Source of the DNA: SZUA-265 sp966249405
Lineage (GTDB): Bacteria > Myxococcota_A > Polyangia > Polyangiales > Polyangiaceae
DNA: 64,000 nucleotides
NCBI GenBank assembly: GCA_966249405.1
Contig: CBINDO010000005.1
Span: forward strand, 1-64,000
Reading direction: 5' to 3'
Notes under the pieces: generated by a model
What the model saw: only the letters and a program-made list of their open reading frames with translations
Database searches by the model: none
What the model was told of the DNA's origin: nothing
Translations under genes and position numbers: made by a program
Shown here: positions 52,841-62,243 of the stretch, in pieces
Numbering within the stretch: position 1 is the first letter of the stretch
Layout of the letters: each line of letters starts with the position of its first letter

Positions 52841-54043
52841 ATGAGCTGTAACCATCCGATTCGTTTCGTCGCCACCTGTGTTGTCAGTGTTCTCGTTGCC
52901 GCCTGCGGCGGCGACGGCACGACCTCCAACCCATCGCCCAGCACGACTACTCAGCCAGTGGTACCTAGCGTTACCGGCACTCCCTCCGTCACGCCGGGGA
53001 CGACGACGCTTGCGCCAACCTCTTCTCCCTCCACGACGGGAGCAACCGGCGCCACGGGAATGACCGGCGGCGCGACGGGGTCGAGTGGTCCAACCGGATC
53101 GACGGGCGGCTCGGGGCCCACCGGCACGACGGGTACGGACACGTCCACACCCACCACTGCCCCTTCGACCACCACCACGGGCCCCGTCGGCACCAGCACC
53201 GGAGCGGAAGACCCGAGCAACGGTGGGACGGTGCCTGGCTCGGAGAGCAACGGCAGCACTTCCGAACCCGAAGCAACCACGGAACCCAACGACAACGCTG
53301 GCAGCCCCGGCTGCGGTTCGGCAAGCCCCCTCCAAAGTGGGACCAAGATGGTGAACATCGACGGCTCGAACCGCCAGTACATCCTGGACGTGCCCGCCAA
53401 CTATGACGCCAACACCCCATACACCTTGGTGTTCGTCTGGCACCCGCTCGGCGGCAACGCGAGCCAGGTCGCCAACGGCGGTTACGATGGCTTGAAGTCC
53501 CGCTCCAACAATACGGCGATCTTCGTCGCGGCGGACGGCCTGGACGGCTCCAACCAAGAAGTGCAAGGCAAGGGTTGGTGGAACGCAAACGGCGGTGACA
53601 TGAAGCTGCTGAGCGCCATCCTCGACGAGGTCAACTCCAAATTGTGTGTCAACCAGAGCCGCATTTTCTCGACTGGCTTCAGCTTCGGCGGGATGATGTC
53701 GTACACGGTCGGGTTCGAGTTCGACGTTTTCCGGGCCGTTGCTCCGACGTCGGGCAACCTCGTCGTCATCCCTCACGAGGAAAAGAACACCGAGCCCCTC
53801 GCGATCATGGCGTTCCACGGGGACAACGACACGTTCGTCGCTACGTCGGGCGGTCGCGCTGCCAAGGACGAATACGTCGCGCGAAATCACTGTCAGGCGC
53901 AAACGCAACCCGTCGATCCGAGTCCATGTGTCGAGTACCAAGGTTGCGACGTGCCCACGATCTGGTGCGAGTACGGCGGTGCGCACTCGCCTTGGAACCA
54001 GATGCCCGAAGCCGTTTGGAACTTCTTTTCCCAGTTCGAATGA
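52841..54043 (+). CDS. CE1-like esterase lipoprotein with collagen-like linker
   Basis: A 400-residue lipoprotein. The lipobox LVAACGG gives an early lipid Cys; a linker (about 25-165) contains Gly-X-Thr triplet-like repeats (GATGATGMTGGATGSSG). The CE1/feruloyl-esterase-like domain has the nucleophile Ser281 (TGFSFGGMMS), Asp (HGDNDTFV) and His (GGAHSPW). The large insert VEYQGCDVPTIWCEYGG is shared with its neighbours. Likely feruloyl or acetyl-xylan esterase on the surface. It is close to two similar lipoproteins at 54199 and 55474. Confidence 0.8.
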   Translation: MSCNHPIRFVATCVVSVLVAACGGDGTTSNPSPSTTTQPVVPSVTGTPSVTPGTTTLAPTSSPSTTGATGATGMTGGATGSSGPTGSTGGSGPTGTTGTDTSTPTTAPSTTTTGPVGTSTGAEDPSNGGTVPGSESNGSTSEPEATTEPNDNAGSPGCGSASPLQSGTKMVNIDGSNRQYILDVPANYDANTPYTLVFVWHPLGGNASQVANGGYDGLKSRSNNTAIFVAADGLDGSNQEVQGKGWWNANGGDMKLLSAILDEVNSKLCVNQSRIFSTGFSFGGMMSYTVGFEFDVFRAVAPTSGNLVVIPHEEKNTEPLAIMAFHGDNDTFVATSGGRAAKDEYVARNHCQAQTQPVDPSPCVEYQGCDVPTIWCEYGGAHSPWNQMPEAVWNFFSQFE

Positions 54044-54198
54044 AATCTGAAGGTCGGCGGTAAGCGTCGCGCTCCGCCGGCCCGCTCCGATCCATGCGAG
54101 CAGTTCTTCATTTGAAGCCGGCGGAAATATTGACTGGCGGAGGCATGTTGGCCACGCGCTGACGGGATCGTTGTTTGTGGGCATTGCTGTAGCGACCA

Positions 54199-55383
54199 AT
54201 GCCCACCCGCCGCAATCCGCTCTTTGCTCCCGCCATAGTCGTCTGCCTACCGATAGCCGTCGGGTGTGCCTCCGAGGACGCCAAGCCGACGGCTACTCCC
54301 GAAGCCTCGACGTCGAGTGGCGTCTCGAGCACGACCACGAACACCGCTGCGCCCACCTCGAGCTCGGTGCAAACCTCTGTCGATAACCCGACGCCGGTAC
54401 CCACTCCGACGGGGAGTTCCAACCCCACTTCCCCAGCGACCAGTCCGAGTTCGACTTCGAGCACCGCGTCCAACACCGTCACCGAGACCACGACCGACGT
54501 CTCACCATCACCGAGCAGCGAACCGATTGCGCCGAGTTCCGACCCAGCAGGCGCATCTTCGTCTTCGGAGATCAGTAGCCATGAAGGTGTTTCGTCTGAG
54601 CCCGCTTCGGGCGCGACTGCTAGTCCCGGTTGCGGGAAGGGAGGGCGGCCCAACGGCGGGAAGATATACGTCGCGAACGAATCGTGGCTCGTCTTCCCCG
54701 AAAGCTACGATGGCAGCCAACCGTTGCCCGTATTGTTCGGGTTTCACGGCTGCGGTTCCGGCAATCGTGGCGATGCCAGTCGCACCGAATACACCGATCT
54801 CACCCAGAACAACGTGCTCGGCCGCGACTACGTCGTGGCGGTACCCATTTCGTCCGACTCGGGCGGGTGCTGGAACTACAACACGGACGTCGTGCGGGTG
54901 AAGAAGCTGTACGACGACCTCGTGGCCAATCACTGCGTCGATACCAGCCACGTGTTCGCCACCGGCCACAGTTCGGGTGCGCAGTTCATCGTCCAGCTGC
55001 TCGCTGGCAACCACTCGGCGGACGCAGAGCACCTCAATTTCAGAGGCGTCGCGCCAGTTGCAGCATCCGCATACAACCACAGCACGTCGATGGCGGTCAT
55101 GTACATCCAAAACCAGAACGACACGGTTCGGATGAGCAGCGGCAAAGACGTGGTCGACGATTTCGTCGCGGCCAATCAGTGCTCTCAAGAATCGTCTGAG
55201 TACGCAGGAGTCGACGCCTGTCAGAGCGACGGAACCCAGGTCGACCCGGGCTGCGTCGAATACAGCGGTTGTGCCGTCCCCACCGTCTGGTGTTCACATA
55301 ACGACCCGCAATACACCAACACCGGGCACGGGGTGCCCTGTTTTGCGGCTCAGGCCATGGACCACTTTTTCAAGAGCTTGTGA
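54199..55383 (+). CDS. CE1-like esterase lipoprotein
   Basis: A 394-residue lipoprotein with lipobox PIAVGC (Cys23), a long Ser/Thr/Pro linker (about 25-150) and an alpha/beta-hydrolase domain. It has LFGFHGCGSGN (oxyanion), Ser258 in TGHSSGA, Asp in NQNDTVRM, and a His near the end. The CVEYSGCAVPTVWC block matches its neighbours. The domain is shorter before the nucleophile, so it is a separate branch. Probably another surface ester hydrolase. Confidence 0.75.
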   Translation: MPTRRNPLFAPAIVVCLPIAVGCASEDAKPTATPEASTSSGVSSTTTNTAAPTSSSVQTSVDNPTPVPTPTGSSNPTSPATSPSSTSSTASNTVTETTTDVSPSPSSEPIAPSSDPAGASSSSEISSHEGVSSEPASGATASPGCGKGGRPNGGKIYVANESWLVFPESYDGSQPLPVLFGFHGCGSGNRGDASRTEYTDLTQNNVLGRDYVVAVPISSDSGGCWNYNTDVVRVKKLYDDLVANHCVDTSHVFATGHSSGAQFIVQLLAGNHSADAEHLNFRGVAPVAASAYNHSTSMAVMYIQNQNDTVRMSSGKDVVDDFVAANQCSQESSEYAGVDACQSDGTQVDPGCVEYSGCAVPTVWCSHNDPQYTNTGHGVPCFAAQAMDHFFKSL

Positions 55384-55395
55384 GCGTTCGCGATC

Positions 55396-55451
55396 GGCAC
55401 GGCGAGGTGCCGCTGAGGGCACGGCGAGGTGCCGCACGACGCGGCACCTCG
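55396..55451. terminator. Duplicated hairpin, bidirectional terminator
   Basis: GGCACGGCGAGGTGCCGC occurs twice (55396-55413 and 55418-55435). The second pairs with its complement: CGAGGTGCCGC (55425-55435) with GCGGCACCTCG (55441-55451), a perfect 11-bp stem with a 5-nt loop, followed by GTCGTTT. It lies between two convergent lipoprotein genes. Confidence 0.75.
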
Positions 55452-55473
55452 GTCGTTTGCGCCGCGTAGCGGC

Positions 55474-56682
55474 TCAGAACTGGGCGAAGAAGTCCCAGAT
55501 GATTTGTCCCGAGTTTGGTGCCGGTGTGTGGGGCCCATTGAACTCGCACCAAGTGACCGGGTAGCCCTCGTCGCAGCCTTGGTAAGTGACGCATTCACAC
55601 GGCGTTCTGTCGCCGGGTACACCGTCGCAATACGTCGAGTCCGACGGAGCTGCTTCTCCGCAGTTGTTGCGTTCGACGAACTTATCGCGGCCCACTCGTC
55701 CGCCGCTGATGTCGACCACGGTGTCATCGTCGCCGTGGAAACCCATCACCGCGACCGGGTTGTCGCCGTCCAAACACCCACTCACCGTGGTATTCCCAGC
55801 CATCGGAGCGATTGCTCGGACGACGTCGCCGCGACCACAGCCGAGCGCCCAAGACATCATGCCGCCGAAGCTGAAGCCGGTGGAGAAGATGCGCGAGCGA
55901 TCGATGCACAACTCGGCTTCGAAGCGCTCTAGCATGGCGTCGAAGAACGCGAGGTCTTTGCCGTTTTCGTTGCCCCAGCCTTTGCCGTTGCCTCCGAAGT
56001 CGAGCCCTTCTGGGGCGACGAAGATGGCGTTGCCCTCGGAAGGTCCTTGCAGTCCGTAATACCCGTTGGCGCCCATCCCTGCGACTTGTTGCGCGGAGCC
56101 ACCCCACGGGTGCCACCCAAAGACGAGCCGATACGGTTTGTTCGAGTCATAGCCCTCGGGGACGGCGAGGATGTACTCACGTGGCTCGCCATCGACTGTT
56201 ATTTCGAAGCGCCCACTCTCGGGCGGAGTGGCGCCACAACCGGCCGATCCCTCGGAGGGGTTACCCGGAGGCGTTCCCGTTTCCGTCTCCTCGTCGGTCG
56301 TCGCGCCTGCTGGCTCGCTGCTGGTTGCGTCACTCGTGGCCGACGTGTCCGTCGTTGGCGCCGCGGGTGGATTGGGCGCTGGAGGGGGCGGGTTACCAGT
56401 TGGTGGGACATTCGGGGTGGGCGCCGGTGGCTGGGTCCCCGGCGCCGGAGGCGTCGGGGCAGGCGGAGGAGGAGTTGCACTGGTCGAAGTGGTGCCAGGT
56501 GAACTAGTGACTTCCGTGGTCGTAGCTTCGGACGGGCTCGAAGAGCTTCCTGGAGGTTGCTGACCCGAACTCTCCGCTCCACAACCCGTGGCCAGGGCCG
56601 TGCTCAGTAGGAGATTGCAGGTGGTTAACTGGGGAGTGGTCAAGCGTCGCGCGCGAGGGTGAGGTCGGGTTGGAGATTGCAT
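55474..56682 (-). CDS. CE1/feruloyl-esterase-like lipoprotein with Pro-rich linker
   Basis: A 402-residue lipoprotein with lipobox-like ALATGC (Cys34), a Pro-rich linker (about 45-140) with PPPPAPTPPAPG runs, and a CE1-like domain. The catalytic set is Ser271 in TGFSFGGMMS, Asp in HGDDDTVV, and His in NGPHTP. YVTYQGC and CEFNGP blocks match the two genes upstream. It is convergent with the previous gene across a strong terminator. Acts on ester-linked substituents, probably ferulate or acetate. Confidence 0.8.
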   Translation of the reverse strand: MQSPTRPHPRARRLTTPQLTTCNLLLSTALATGCGAESSGQQPPGSSSSPSEATTTEVTSSPGTTSTSATPPPPAPTPPAPGTQPPAPTPNVPPTGNPPPPAPNPPAAPTTDTSATSDATSSEPAGATTDEETETGTPPGNPSEGSAGCGATPPESGRFEITVDGEPREYILAVPEGYDSNKPYRLVFGWHPWGGSAQQVAGMGANGYYGLQGPSEGNAIFVAPEGLDFGGNGKGWGNENGKDLAFFDAMLERFEAELCIDRSRIFSTGFSFGGMMSWALGCGRGDVVRAIAPMAGNTTVSGCLDGDNPVAVMGFHGDDDTVVDISGGRVGRDKFVERNNCGEAAPSDSTYCDGVPGDRTPCECVTYQGCDEGYPVTWCEFNGPHTPAPNSGQIIWDFFAQF

Positions 56683-56865
56683 GCGTTAAGGACTAGCGCG
56701 GATGAGGTGCGTCAGACAGCCCGAACGCGCGCGCGACAGTGGGTGCCGCGACGCGTTTGAGTGATTGTCGAAAATGAAGTGTCACACCGAACGCGGTGCC
56801 GCCAAAGGGTAACTTTGCTCGCCTAACGGGAACTCATTACGAGCACTCGGCGTTCGTGTCGGGTC

Positions 56866-56889
56866 GCTGGGGACAGTTTTGTCCCCAGC
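56866..56889. terminator. Strong hairpin after the ABC exporter operon
   Basis: GCTGGGGACA (56866-56875) and TGTCCCCAGC (56880-56889) form a perfect 10-bp stem with a 4-nt loop, about 80 bp past the ATPase stop on the minus strand. No T-tract; termination is plausible but not certain. Confidence 0.5.
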
Positions 56890-56966
56890 CACGGAGGGGC
56901 CGAACGATCAGCGCTGCGACCAGCCCGTGGCGCTGCCGCATCCCCGCAGTTGGGGCCCCCTGTTCT

Positions 56967-57665
56967 TCAGGTCATCGATCGTGCGTCGGTCGCGATCCGT
57001 CCGTCCACGATCTCGATGGTGCGATCGCACTCCTTGGCGATGCGGGCGTCGTGTGTGACCAGGAGGAAGGCGACGCCTTGCTCTTGGTTGTACTTGCGCA
57101 GCAAGGTCAAAACCTCTGACGCGGTCTTCGTATCGAGGTTTCCAGTGGGTTCATCCGCCAGCACCAAGGCGGGTTTGTGCATGAGCGCGCGCGCTATCGC
57201 TACGCGTTGTTGTTGGCCGCCGGAGAGCTGACTCGGATACTTGTCGGCGTGTGCTTCGAGTCCCAGTGCTCGTAAGCCTTCGACTGCGGCTCGACGCATC
57301 CCGCCGCGTACCCAACCGGATTCGACAGCGAGTGGCATCATCAAGTTCTCGCTCACGGTCAACGCAGACACGAGGTGATGAAATTGGAAGACGAAGCCGA
57401 GAGTGCGACCACGGAGAAACGTCAATTCGGCATCGCTCAGGGTCGAGACCTCGGTCCCTGCGATCCTCACTTCACCAGAAGTAGCGCGCTCCAGGAGGCC
57501 AATGATGTTCAACAGTGTGGACTTGCCCGAGCCGGACGGCCCCATCAACGCCACGAACTCGCCGCGCTTCAATGTCAGGTTTATGCCGTGCAAGACCTCC
57601 GTCCGCACGGCACCCTCGTACGCCTTGGTGACGTCCTGCAGCGCCAGAATCGGAGGCTCAGACAT
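56967..57665 (-). CDS. ABC transporter ATPase, LolD/MacB type
   Basis: A 232-residue ATP-binding subunit. Walker A is GPSGSGKST, the signature motif LSGGQQQRVAIARA, Walker B LVLADEPTGNLD and the H-loop VTHD. It belongs to the group that drives LolCDE- and MacB-like exporters. The start at 57665 overlaps the permease end by 8 bp, which excludes the longer frame. It is the last gene of the adaptor/permease/ATPase operon. Confidence 0.92.
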   Translation of the reverse strand: MSEPPILALQDVTKAYEGAVRTEVLHGINLTLKRGEFVALMGPSGSGKSTLLNIIGLLERATSGEVRIAGTEVSTLSDAELTFLRGRTLGFVFQFHHLVSALTVSENLMMPLAVESGWVRGGMRRAAVEGLRALGLEAHADKYPSQLSGGQQQRVAIARALMHKPALVLADEPTGNLDTKTASEVLTLLRKYNQEQGVAFLLVTHDARIAKECDRTIEIVDGRIATDARSMT

Positions 57666-58881
57666 GACGAATTGCCACCGCCGGCTCGAGGAGCGCAGCA
57701 CGTCGCGCGGGAAAAACTGCAGCCAATCCTCCCACGAACACCGAGAGCAAGCCTGCGCTCGATACGATCGATAGATCCAACACGATGGGAAACAACGGCG
57801 AACCGTCGGGCCTGACCGCCATCGCCGAAAAGAGCTTCACCAACGCGCCCGCGCACAGCAATCCAGTGAGCCAGCCACCCACCCCGACGACCGTCCCTTG
57901 CATCACGAAGACAGCGCCGATCGTGCGCGCTGGTACACCCATCGCGCGCAAGATTCCGATCTCGCGCCCCCGCTGCACGACCGATACCACGAGCACACTC
58001 GCGATCCCGATGGCGACCGCGAACATCACGCACAGACGAATGATGTTCGTCGATTGACTCTGACTGCGAAGTCCGGTGAGTAGTTGTTGGTTCGTCGTCA
58101 TCCAGTCATCGACGACGAGTCCGGTGAGCGCTTCGATGTCGTCGGCGCGACGTTGTGCCGAAAAGATCTCGTCCACATCCACGTAGATGAGAGATACGCC
58201 ACCCTCCAGGGCCAACAACGTTTGGCCTGAACGCAGCGACATGACCGCCCAGCGTTCGTTCAGTTGCTGGTTGCCCATGTCCAGCAGCCCCGAGACGGTC
58301 ACCATTTGGTCTCCGCCCTCTGCCGTCTGTACGCGCACTCGATCCCCGACGGAGGCTCCAAGGTTATCGGCGAGGGCCTTGCCAATCACCACCTCGCCGC
58401 TCTGCAGCGAATAGCGACCTTCGATCACGTTCTTCTCCGTCGCAATGACACGGTCGAAGCGGAGTGGGTCAATCCCCATCACCACGATCGGGAAACTCGC
58501 GTTACCTCGGAGAGCGAAGCCGGCTCCAACGGCCGATGGCGCCGTTGCCACGACTCCGGGTGCGTTCTGGAGAGCGGTGTCCACTTTTTGCCACTCGGAG
58601 ATGGCGCGGATGCGTTGCTCCGGACGTTGATATCGACGCAGCACGACCTCCGACGGTCCAGCAGCGATGATGGCTCGCGCTTTGTCCTCTTGGGGTCGCA
58701 CGATGACGTGTGCCTGAGCGCTCAGCGTCGTGTCGAGCAAGTTCTGTTGCAGGCCTCCTATCAACGCGGAGATGAATACGCTGACGCCGACACCAACACC
58801 CACGCCAGCTACCATCAGCAAACTCTGGGCGCGTTGTTGACGCAACATGCGCCACGCCACGAACCAGCTGAGCGGCGTCAA
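57658..58881 (-). CDS. MacB/LolC-type ABC permease
   Basis: A 407-residue membrane protein with one N-terminal helix (about 20-43), a large periplasmic MacB-type core (about 45-275) and three C-terminal helices (about 285-405) with GREIGILRAMGVPARTIGAV, the coupling-helix motif. It starts at a TTG (58881) overlapping the adaptor stop (TTGA), giving a start 18 residues before the first membrane helix; a non-ATG start is supported by the tight coupling. Confidence 0.9.
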   Translation of the reverse strand: MTPLSWFVAWRMLRQQRAQSLLMVAGVGVGVGVSVFISALIGGLQQNLLDTTLSAQAHVIVRPQEDKARAIIAAGPSEVVLRRYQRPEQRIRAISEWQKVDTALQNAPGVVATAPSAVGAGFALRGNASFPIVVMGIDPLRFDRVIATEKNVIEGRYSLQSGEVVIGKALADNLGASVGDRVRVQTAEGGDQMVTVSGLLDMGNQQLNERWAVMSLRSGQTLLALEGGVSLIYVDVDEIFSAQRRADDIEALTGLVVDDWMTTNQQLLTGLRSQSQSTNIIRLCVMFAVAIGIASVLVVSVVQRGREIGILRAMGVPARTIGAVFVMQGTVVGVGGWLTGLLCAGALVKLFSAMAVRPDGSPLFPIVLDLSIVSSAGLLSVFVGGLAAVFPARRAALLEPAVAIRHV

Positions 58882-60098
58882 GGCGGTGTTACCCCCCGGT
58901 GCCGAACCCTCTGCCCGGGCTCGAGGTTTGGGGCGGCATCGACGACCACCAGATCCCCGGGTCGAAGCCCACTTTTGACCTGCATGCGCTCCGTGTCCGA
59001 CACTCCGAGCTGCACCACACGCCGCTCCACTCGCTCGTCCACCACCACGAACAACCACGGCTCACCCAAGCGATCTCGGACCGCATGTGTCGGCACGACG
59101 AGCGCTTGTTTCTCTTCACCCACCAGTACCTCGGTGGAGACGGTCATGTCGGGTTTCAGGTATGGGGGAGGCTCGGGGACGTCCAGCCGCACTTCGATGG
59201 TCCCGCGCCTCGCGTTCACCGCCGGTGCGATGTACGAGACGTGCGCCTCGAAGGAGTCGTCGGGGAAGGCTTCCGTAGAGACGCGCGCCGTTTGCCCCAA
59301 CGCGACCACGGCCAAGCTGCGTTCATCCGGCTCGATGACGATGCGCGTCTGGCCTTTGGTCGACAGCGTATATAGCTGCGCGCCCGGGCTCACGAGATCG
59401 CCCGGTTCGACGAAGCGAGCCAATACGACGCCACTGGCCGCAGCCGTGATCTGCGTGCGCGAGAGCTCGACGCGCGCACGATCGAGTGCGGCTTCCGCAG
59501 CCGCGGTTGCTGCCGCCGCACGATCGGCGCCGCTCCCGCCCGTCGAGACTGCTGCGAGCTGCAACTCTGCGGCGCGGACCTGGCTCTCCGCGAGCCGCAA
59601 GTTGGTCTGTGCCAGCTCGACTTCGCTCGGAGCCAACGCCTGCTTGCTGAGCAGCGCCAAAGCCCGCTCACTGAGTTTACGCTCGAGATCGAGTCGTGCG
59701 CGGGCTTGTTCCAGCTGCTGCCTCGCGGCTGGCACGTCCAGTGCGCGAATGTTGCGTCTCCCAGCTCGCGCCTCCGCGAGGGCAGCGACCGCTTGACGCT
59801 CCTCTGCCCTGGCCGAGGCGTCGTCTAAACGCAGCAGTACGTCGCCCGCCTGCACGTCTTGGCCCTCGCGCGCTAACACTTCGGCCACGGTACCCGAGAC
59901 CAGTGAGCCTACCTTCACCTCTGCGGGGGCCAACACACGCCCACTTGCCACGACAGTGCGCAGCAGATCTTTGCGCTCTGCGGCGACGACGACGACCTCG
60001 GGACCTCGTAGCCGCAGGAACAGCACGACGCCCACCGCGACTGCAAGAACCCCAGCCCAGATCCAGATCCGCCTGCGTGACTTCTGTTGCGCCGCCAT
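58878..60098 (-). CDS. MacA/HlyD-like periplasmic adaptor
   Basis: A 406-residue membrane-fusion protein. The N-terminal anchor (about 10-27) is followed by biotinyl-lipoyl and long alpha-helical hairpin regions (about 70-200, with repeated Arg/Ala/Glu), then a beta-barrel domain (ITAAASGVVLARFVEPGDLV) and the membrane-proximal domain. It bridges the inner-membrane permease to an outer-membrane channel not encoded nearby. The operon may export a lipopeptide, antibiotic or lipoprotein; the cargo is unknown. Confidence 0.9.
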   Translation of the reverse strand: MAAQQKSRRRIWIWAGVLAVAVGVVLFLRLRGPEVVVVAAERKDLLRTVVASGRVLAPAEVKVGSLVSGTVAEVLAREGQDVQAGDVLLRLDDASARAEERQAVAALAEARAGRRNIRALDVPAARQQLEQARARLDLERKLSERALALLSKQALAPSEVELAQTNLRLAESQVRAAELQLAAVSTGGSGADRAAAATAAAEAALDRARVELSRTQITAAASGVVLARFVEPGDLVSPGAQLYTLSTKGQTRIVIEPDERSLAVVALGQTARVSTEAFPDDSFEAHVSYIAPAVNARRGTIEVRLDVPEPPPYLKPDMTVSTEVLVGEEKQALVVPTHAVRDRLGEPWLFVVVDERVERRVVQLGVSDTERMQVKSGLRPGDLVVVDAAPNLEPGQRVRHRGVTPP

Positions 60099-60122
60099 CG
60101 TGCGGCGATGAGTATAGGGCCT

Positions 60123-60620
60123 CTAGGTGGAATCGGGCGAACGAACCGCTTGCTCGACGAAATTACGGAGCGCGTCGGTCTGCGCCCCACCTGCTTTCAA
60201 CTTGGAACCGGACACCAGATAAGCTCCCAAGCCCGCTGCCCCGCAGATCACCACTCCCAGCAAACCGGTCGGCGCCTGCCCCATGGACCATTGAGCGAAT
60301 GCCCAGCTGCCAGCGATGAGCACCCCGAAGGCACACACCACGGCGATCGATAGGGAGATCACGAACACGTGGGGGTGGCGGATGAACTCGCCACGAACGA
60401 GCGTCCCGCCGTCGGCGGCCTCGATCTCGACGACGAGCTGCGCCGCGCGTGCCGAGCCTTGCATTTGCGGTAAGTGGAACTCGGCGTGGTTGCCGTTCAC
60501 TCCGCCGCCCATCGTCGAACTCGACAAGCGTAAACCGCGTTCGAGTCGCGCGCTGACCAAGGCTGGCGCCTCTGGAACCCACAACTTTACGTTACCCACT
60601 TCAGTCCCCGCTCGAGTCAT
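60123..60620 (-). CDS. Two-helix membrane protein, unknown
   Basis: A 165-residue protein with two membrane segments in the C-terminal half (about 84-104 and 115-133) and an N-terminal beta-rich half (RLSSSTMGGGVNGNHAEFHL). It is 24 bp upstream of the adaptor gene on the same strand and may be part of the exporter operon. No family recognised. The ATG at 60620 is used; one at 60638 is also possible. Confidence 0.55.
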   Translation of the reverse strand: MTRAGTEVGNVKLWVPEAPALVSARLERGLRLSSSTMGGGVNGNHAEFHLPQMQGSARAAQLVVEIEAADGGTLVRGEFIRHPHVFVISLSIAVVCAFGVLIAGSWAFAQWSMGQAPTGLLGVVICGAAGLGAYLVSGSKLKAGGAQTDALRNFVEQAVRSPDST

Positions 60621-60826
60621 TCCGTTAGCGTGAACCAAGAGCGCACTGTTTCAAGTCGGTTGCCGCGCTTCGACACTGTGGGAACGGGTCCTTCGCCCGC
60701 GCCGCTGAAGCATTTCGACGTCGGTTCAATGGTGTTCGTTAACGCGCGTCAAGGACTCTCTCATGATGTCCAGCGACGTAAAATATGCGCGAATCGGGCC
60801 CTGGTGTCGGTGGTAGATGCGATAGA

Positions 60827-61270
60827 TTACCGGGCGGACGACGTAAGTTGCGCACTTGCCCAAGCCACCGCAGCATCCAGAGACGAGAAGATCTCGTAAG
60901 CAGAGGGAGGAGGCTGGATCCAGAACACGGCCGTCAGCATCCCTCTGCGCCAGGAGGAACCAGCAACGAAGGCGATGGCGCGCAGATACTTTCTGGATTC
61001 GTCGATACCGGCGCGGATGTATTCGCCCTGCATCTGACGTTGCTTGGCCGTAAAGCCCATCGAACGGTCGGTGTCGATGACGATCGCATAGGGCTCCTTA
61101 CGCCCGCGGTATTGGGCGAGCACATGCAAGTAGCGCTCGACGTCCTGGTCGGTTTGCGTCTGCGGAAGCGAGACTCGTAAGAGTGGCCAGTCCGAGGCGT
61201 CGAACCACGCATCTGCGCGGGTCGCTGCGGTGGCCGCGTCCTTCTTCATCGACTGGCCACTGACCTGCAT
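60827..61270 (-). CDS. Short soluble protein, STAS-like
   Basis: A 147-residue protein with WPLLRVSLP, YAIVIDTDRSMGFTAKQRQM, and a C-terminal ESRKYLRAIAFVAGSSW then MLTAVFWI. This strand/helix pattern, with an Asp-Ser-like turn, resembles SpoIIAA-like/STAS proteins common in Myxococcota. Function unknown. The start may be eight residues later. Confidence 0.5.
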   Translation of the reverse strand: MQVSGQSMKKDAATAATRADAWFDASDWPLLRVSLPQTQTDQDVERYLHVLAQYRGRKEPYAIVIDTDRSMGFTAKQRQMQGEYIRAGIDESRKYLRAIAFVAGSSWRRGMLTAVFWIQPPPSAYEIFSSLDAAVAWASAQLTSSAR

Positions 61271-61429
61271 GAGGAGCCAAACGGCACACGGGCGATAACC
61301 TGCAGGAGGTACACGAGGAGGTGAGCCGATTCGACACGTGGGAGGACAGTGTTACGACCCCCTACGCGACTGCGGTGGGGGCAATCACCCGGCGTGCACG
61401 TACCCACCCTAGGTCCCGGCATGCGAGCA

Positions 61430-61795
61430 TCACCCAGGTTCGCTGTAGGTAGCCTTCATCACGTACATCAGCGTGCACCGGCAGTACCCTTGTCCCACCG
61501 TTCCGCCACACTGAGCCGTGCCCTCGAGGGTAGCCTTCCGACTGCGCAGCGCGTGCAAGATCTCCGCTGTGATGTCGAAGCCGCCGTTCTCACACTTGGG
61601 CTCGCCGCATGCCACCTCGAAAAGCGCCGCCGCACGAGCCACAATCACGTGTTGGGTCCTGCTCTTCGCTGGAATCGCCGTTTCCTCGATGCGGTTTCGC
61701 AGCTGCAGGGAGAGGGTGAGCAGGTTTGGAATTTCCGTGGCCAGTCGTGGAGCGGCGTCTTCCCGTTGCCAGCGCTCGCTACGCTCGGCCTTCAT
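61430..61795 (-). CDS. Short Cys-containing protein
   Basis: A 121-residue protein with a basic N-terminus and a C-terminal CGEPKC and later QCGGTVGQGYCRC cluster, which could bind a metal. The ATG at 61795 is chosen because it directly follows the stop of the upstream gene (5 bp) and has TAGGCGG upstream. It is the third gene of a compact cluster of small ORFs. No family recognised. Confidence 0.55.
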   Translation of the reverse strand: MKAERSERWQREDAAPRLATEIPNLLTLSLQLRNRIEETAIPAKSRTQHVIVARAAALFEVACGEPKCENGGFDITAEILHALRSRKATLEGTAQCGGTVGQGYCRCTLMYVMKATYSEPG

Positions 61796-61799
61796 CCGC

Positions 61800-62243
61800 C
61801 TATTGTTCCACATCGCACAGATCCTCTTCGGTTTCGGCATGGGACAACCATGTCGACCTTGCGCTCGAGTAAACGACCTTGGTGAGCTCCGCAACCGTTG
61901 CAGTGTCGAAGGCGCGCTCCCGAGGAGCCGCTTCCGCGGTCGCCAGCAACCAGGTTGCTCGCGCCTGTGCTTCGCGCATGGTTCCTGGCCAGCCACCAGC
62001 AGCGCGCCTCTTCTCCATCCGCAGCGAGCGTTGAACTTCCGAGGCCCAACGCGCACCGAGGGCACGCCCGGCCTCGTGGGTCGCATCGGGCGCACCTTTG
62101 GCGACGAAACAAGTCGCTTGAACTGCCATGGCGTCGAGCGAGGCTGCGTCGAGCGAGCCGGCTTCGGGTGATGTTACTAGGTTAACCGCTGAGAAGGCCC
62201 TGCTTTCGCCGGGACTTGGTGCGTGTGCAATCGACTTGGTCAC
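61800..62243 (-). CDS. Hypothetical protein, helical
   Basis: A 147-residue protein rich in Ala/Arg/Glu, probably helical, with no signal or membrane segment. It begins with GTG at 62243, overlapping the stop of the preceding basic ORF by four bases (GTGA), and ends 4 bp before the next gene. This coupling is the main support for it being real. Confidence 0.5.
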   Translation of the reverse strand: MTKSIAHAPSPGESRAFSAVNLVTSPEAGSLDAASLDAMAVQATCFVAKGAPDATHEAGRALGARWASEVQRSLRMEKRRAAGGWPGTMREAQARATWLLATAEAAPRERAFDTATVAELTKVVYSSARSTWLSHAETEEDLCDVEQ

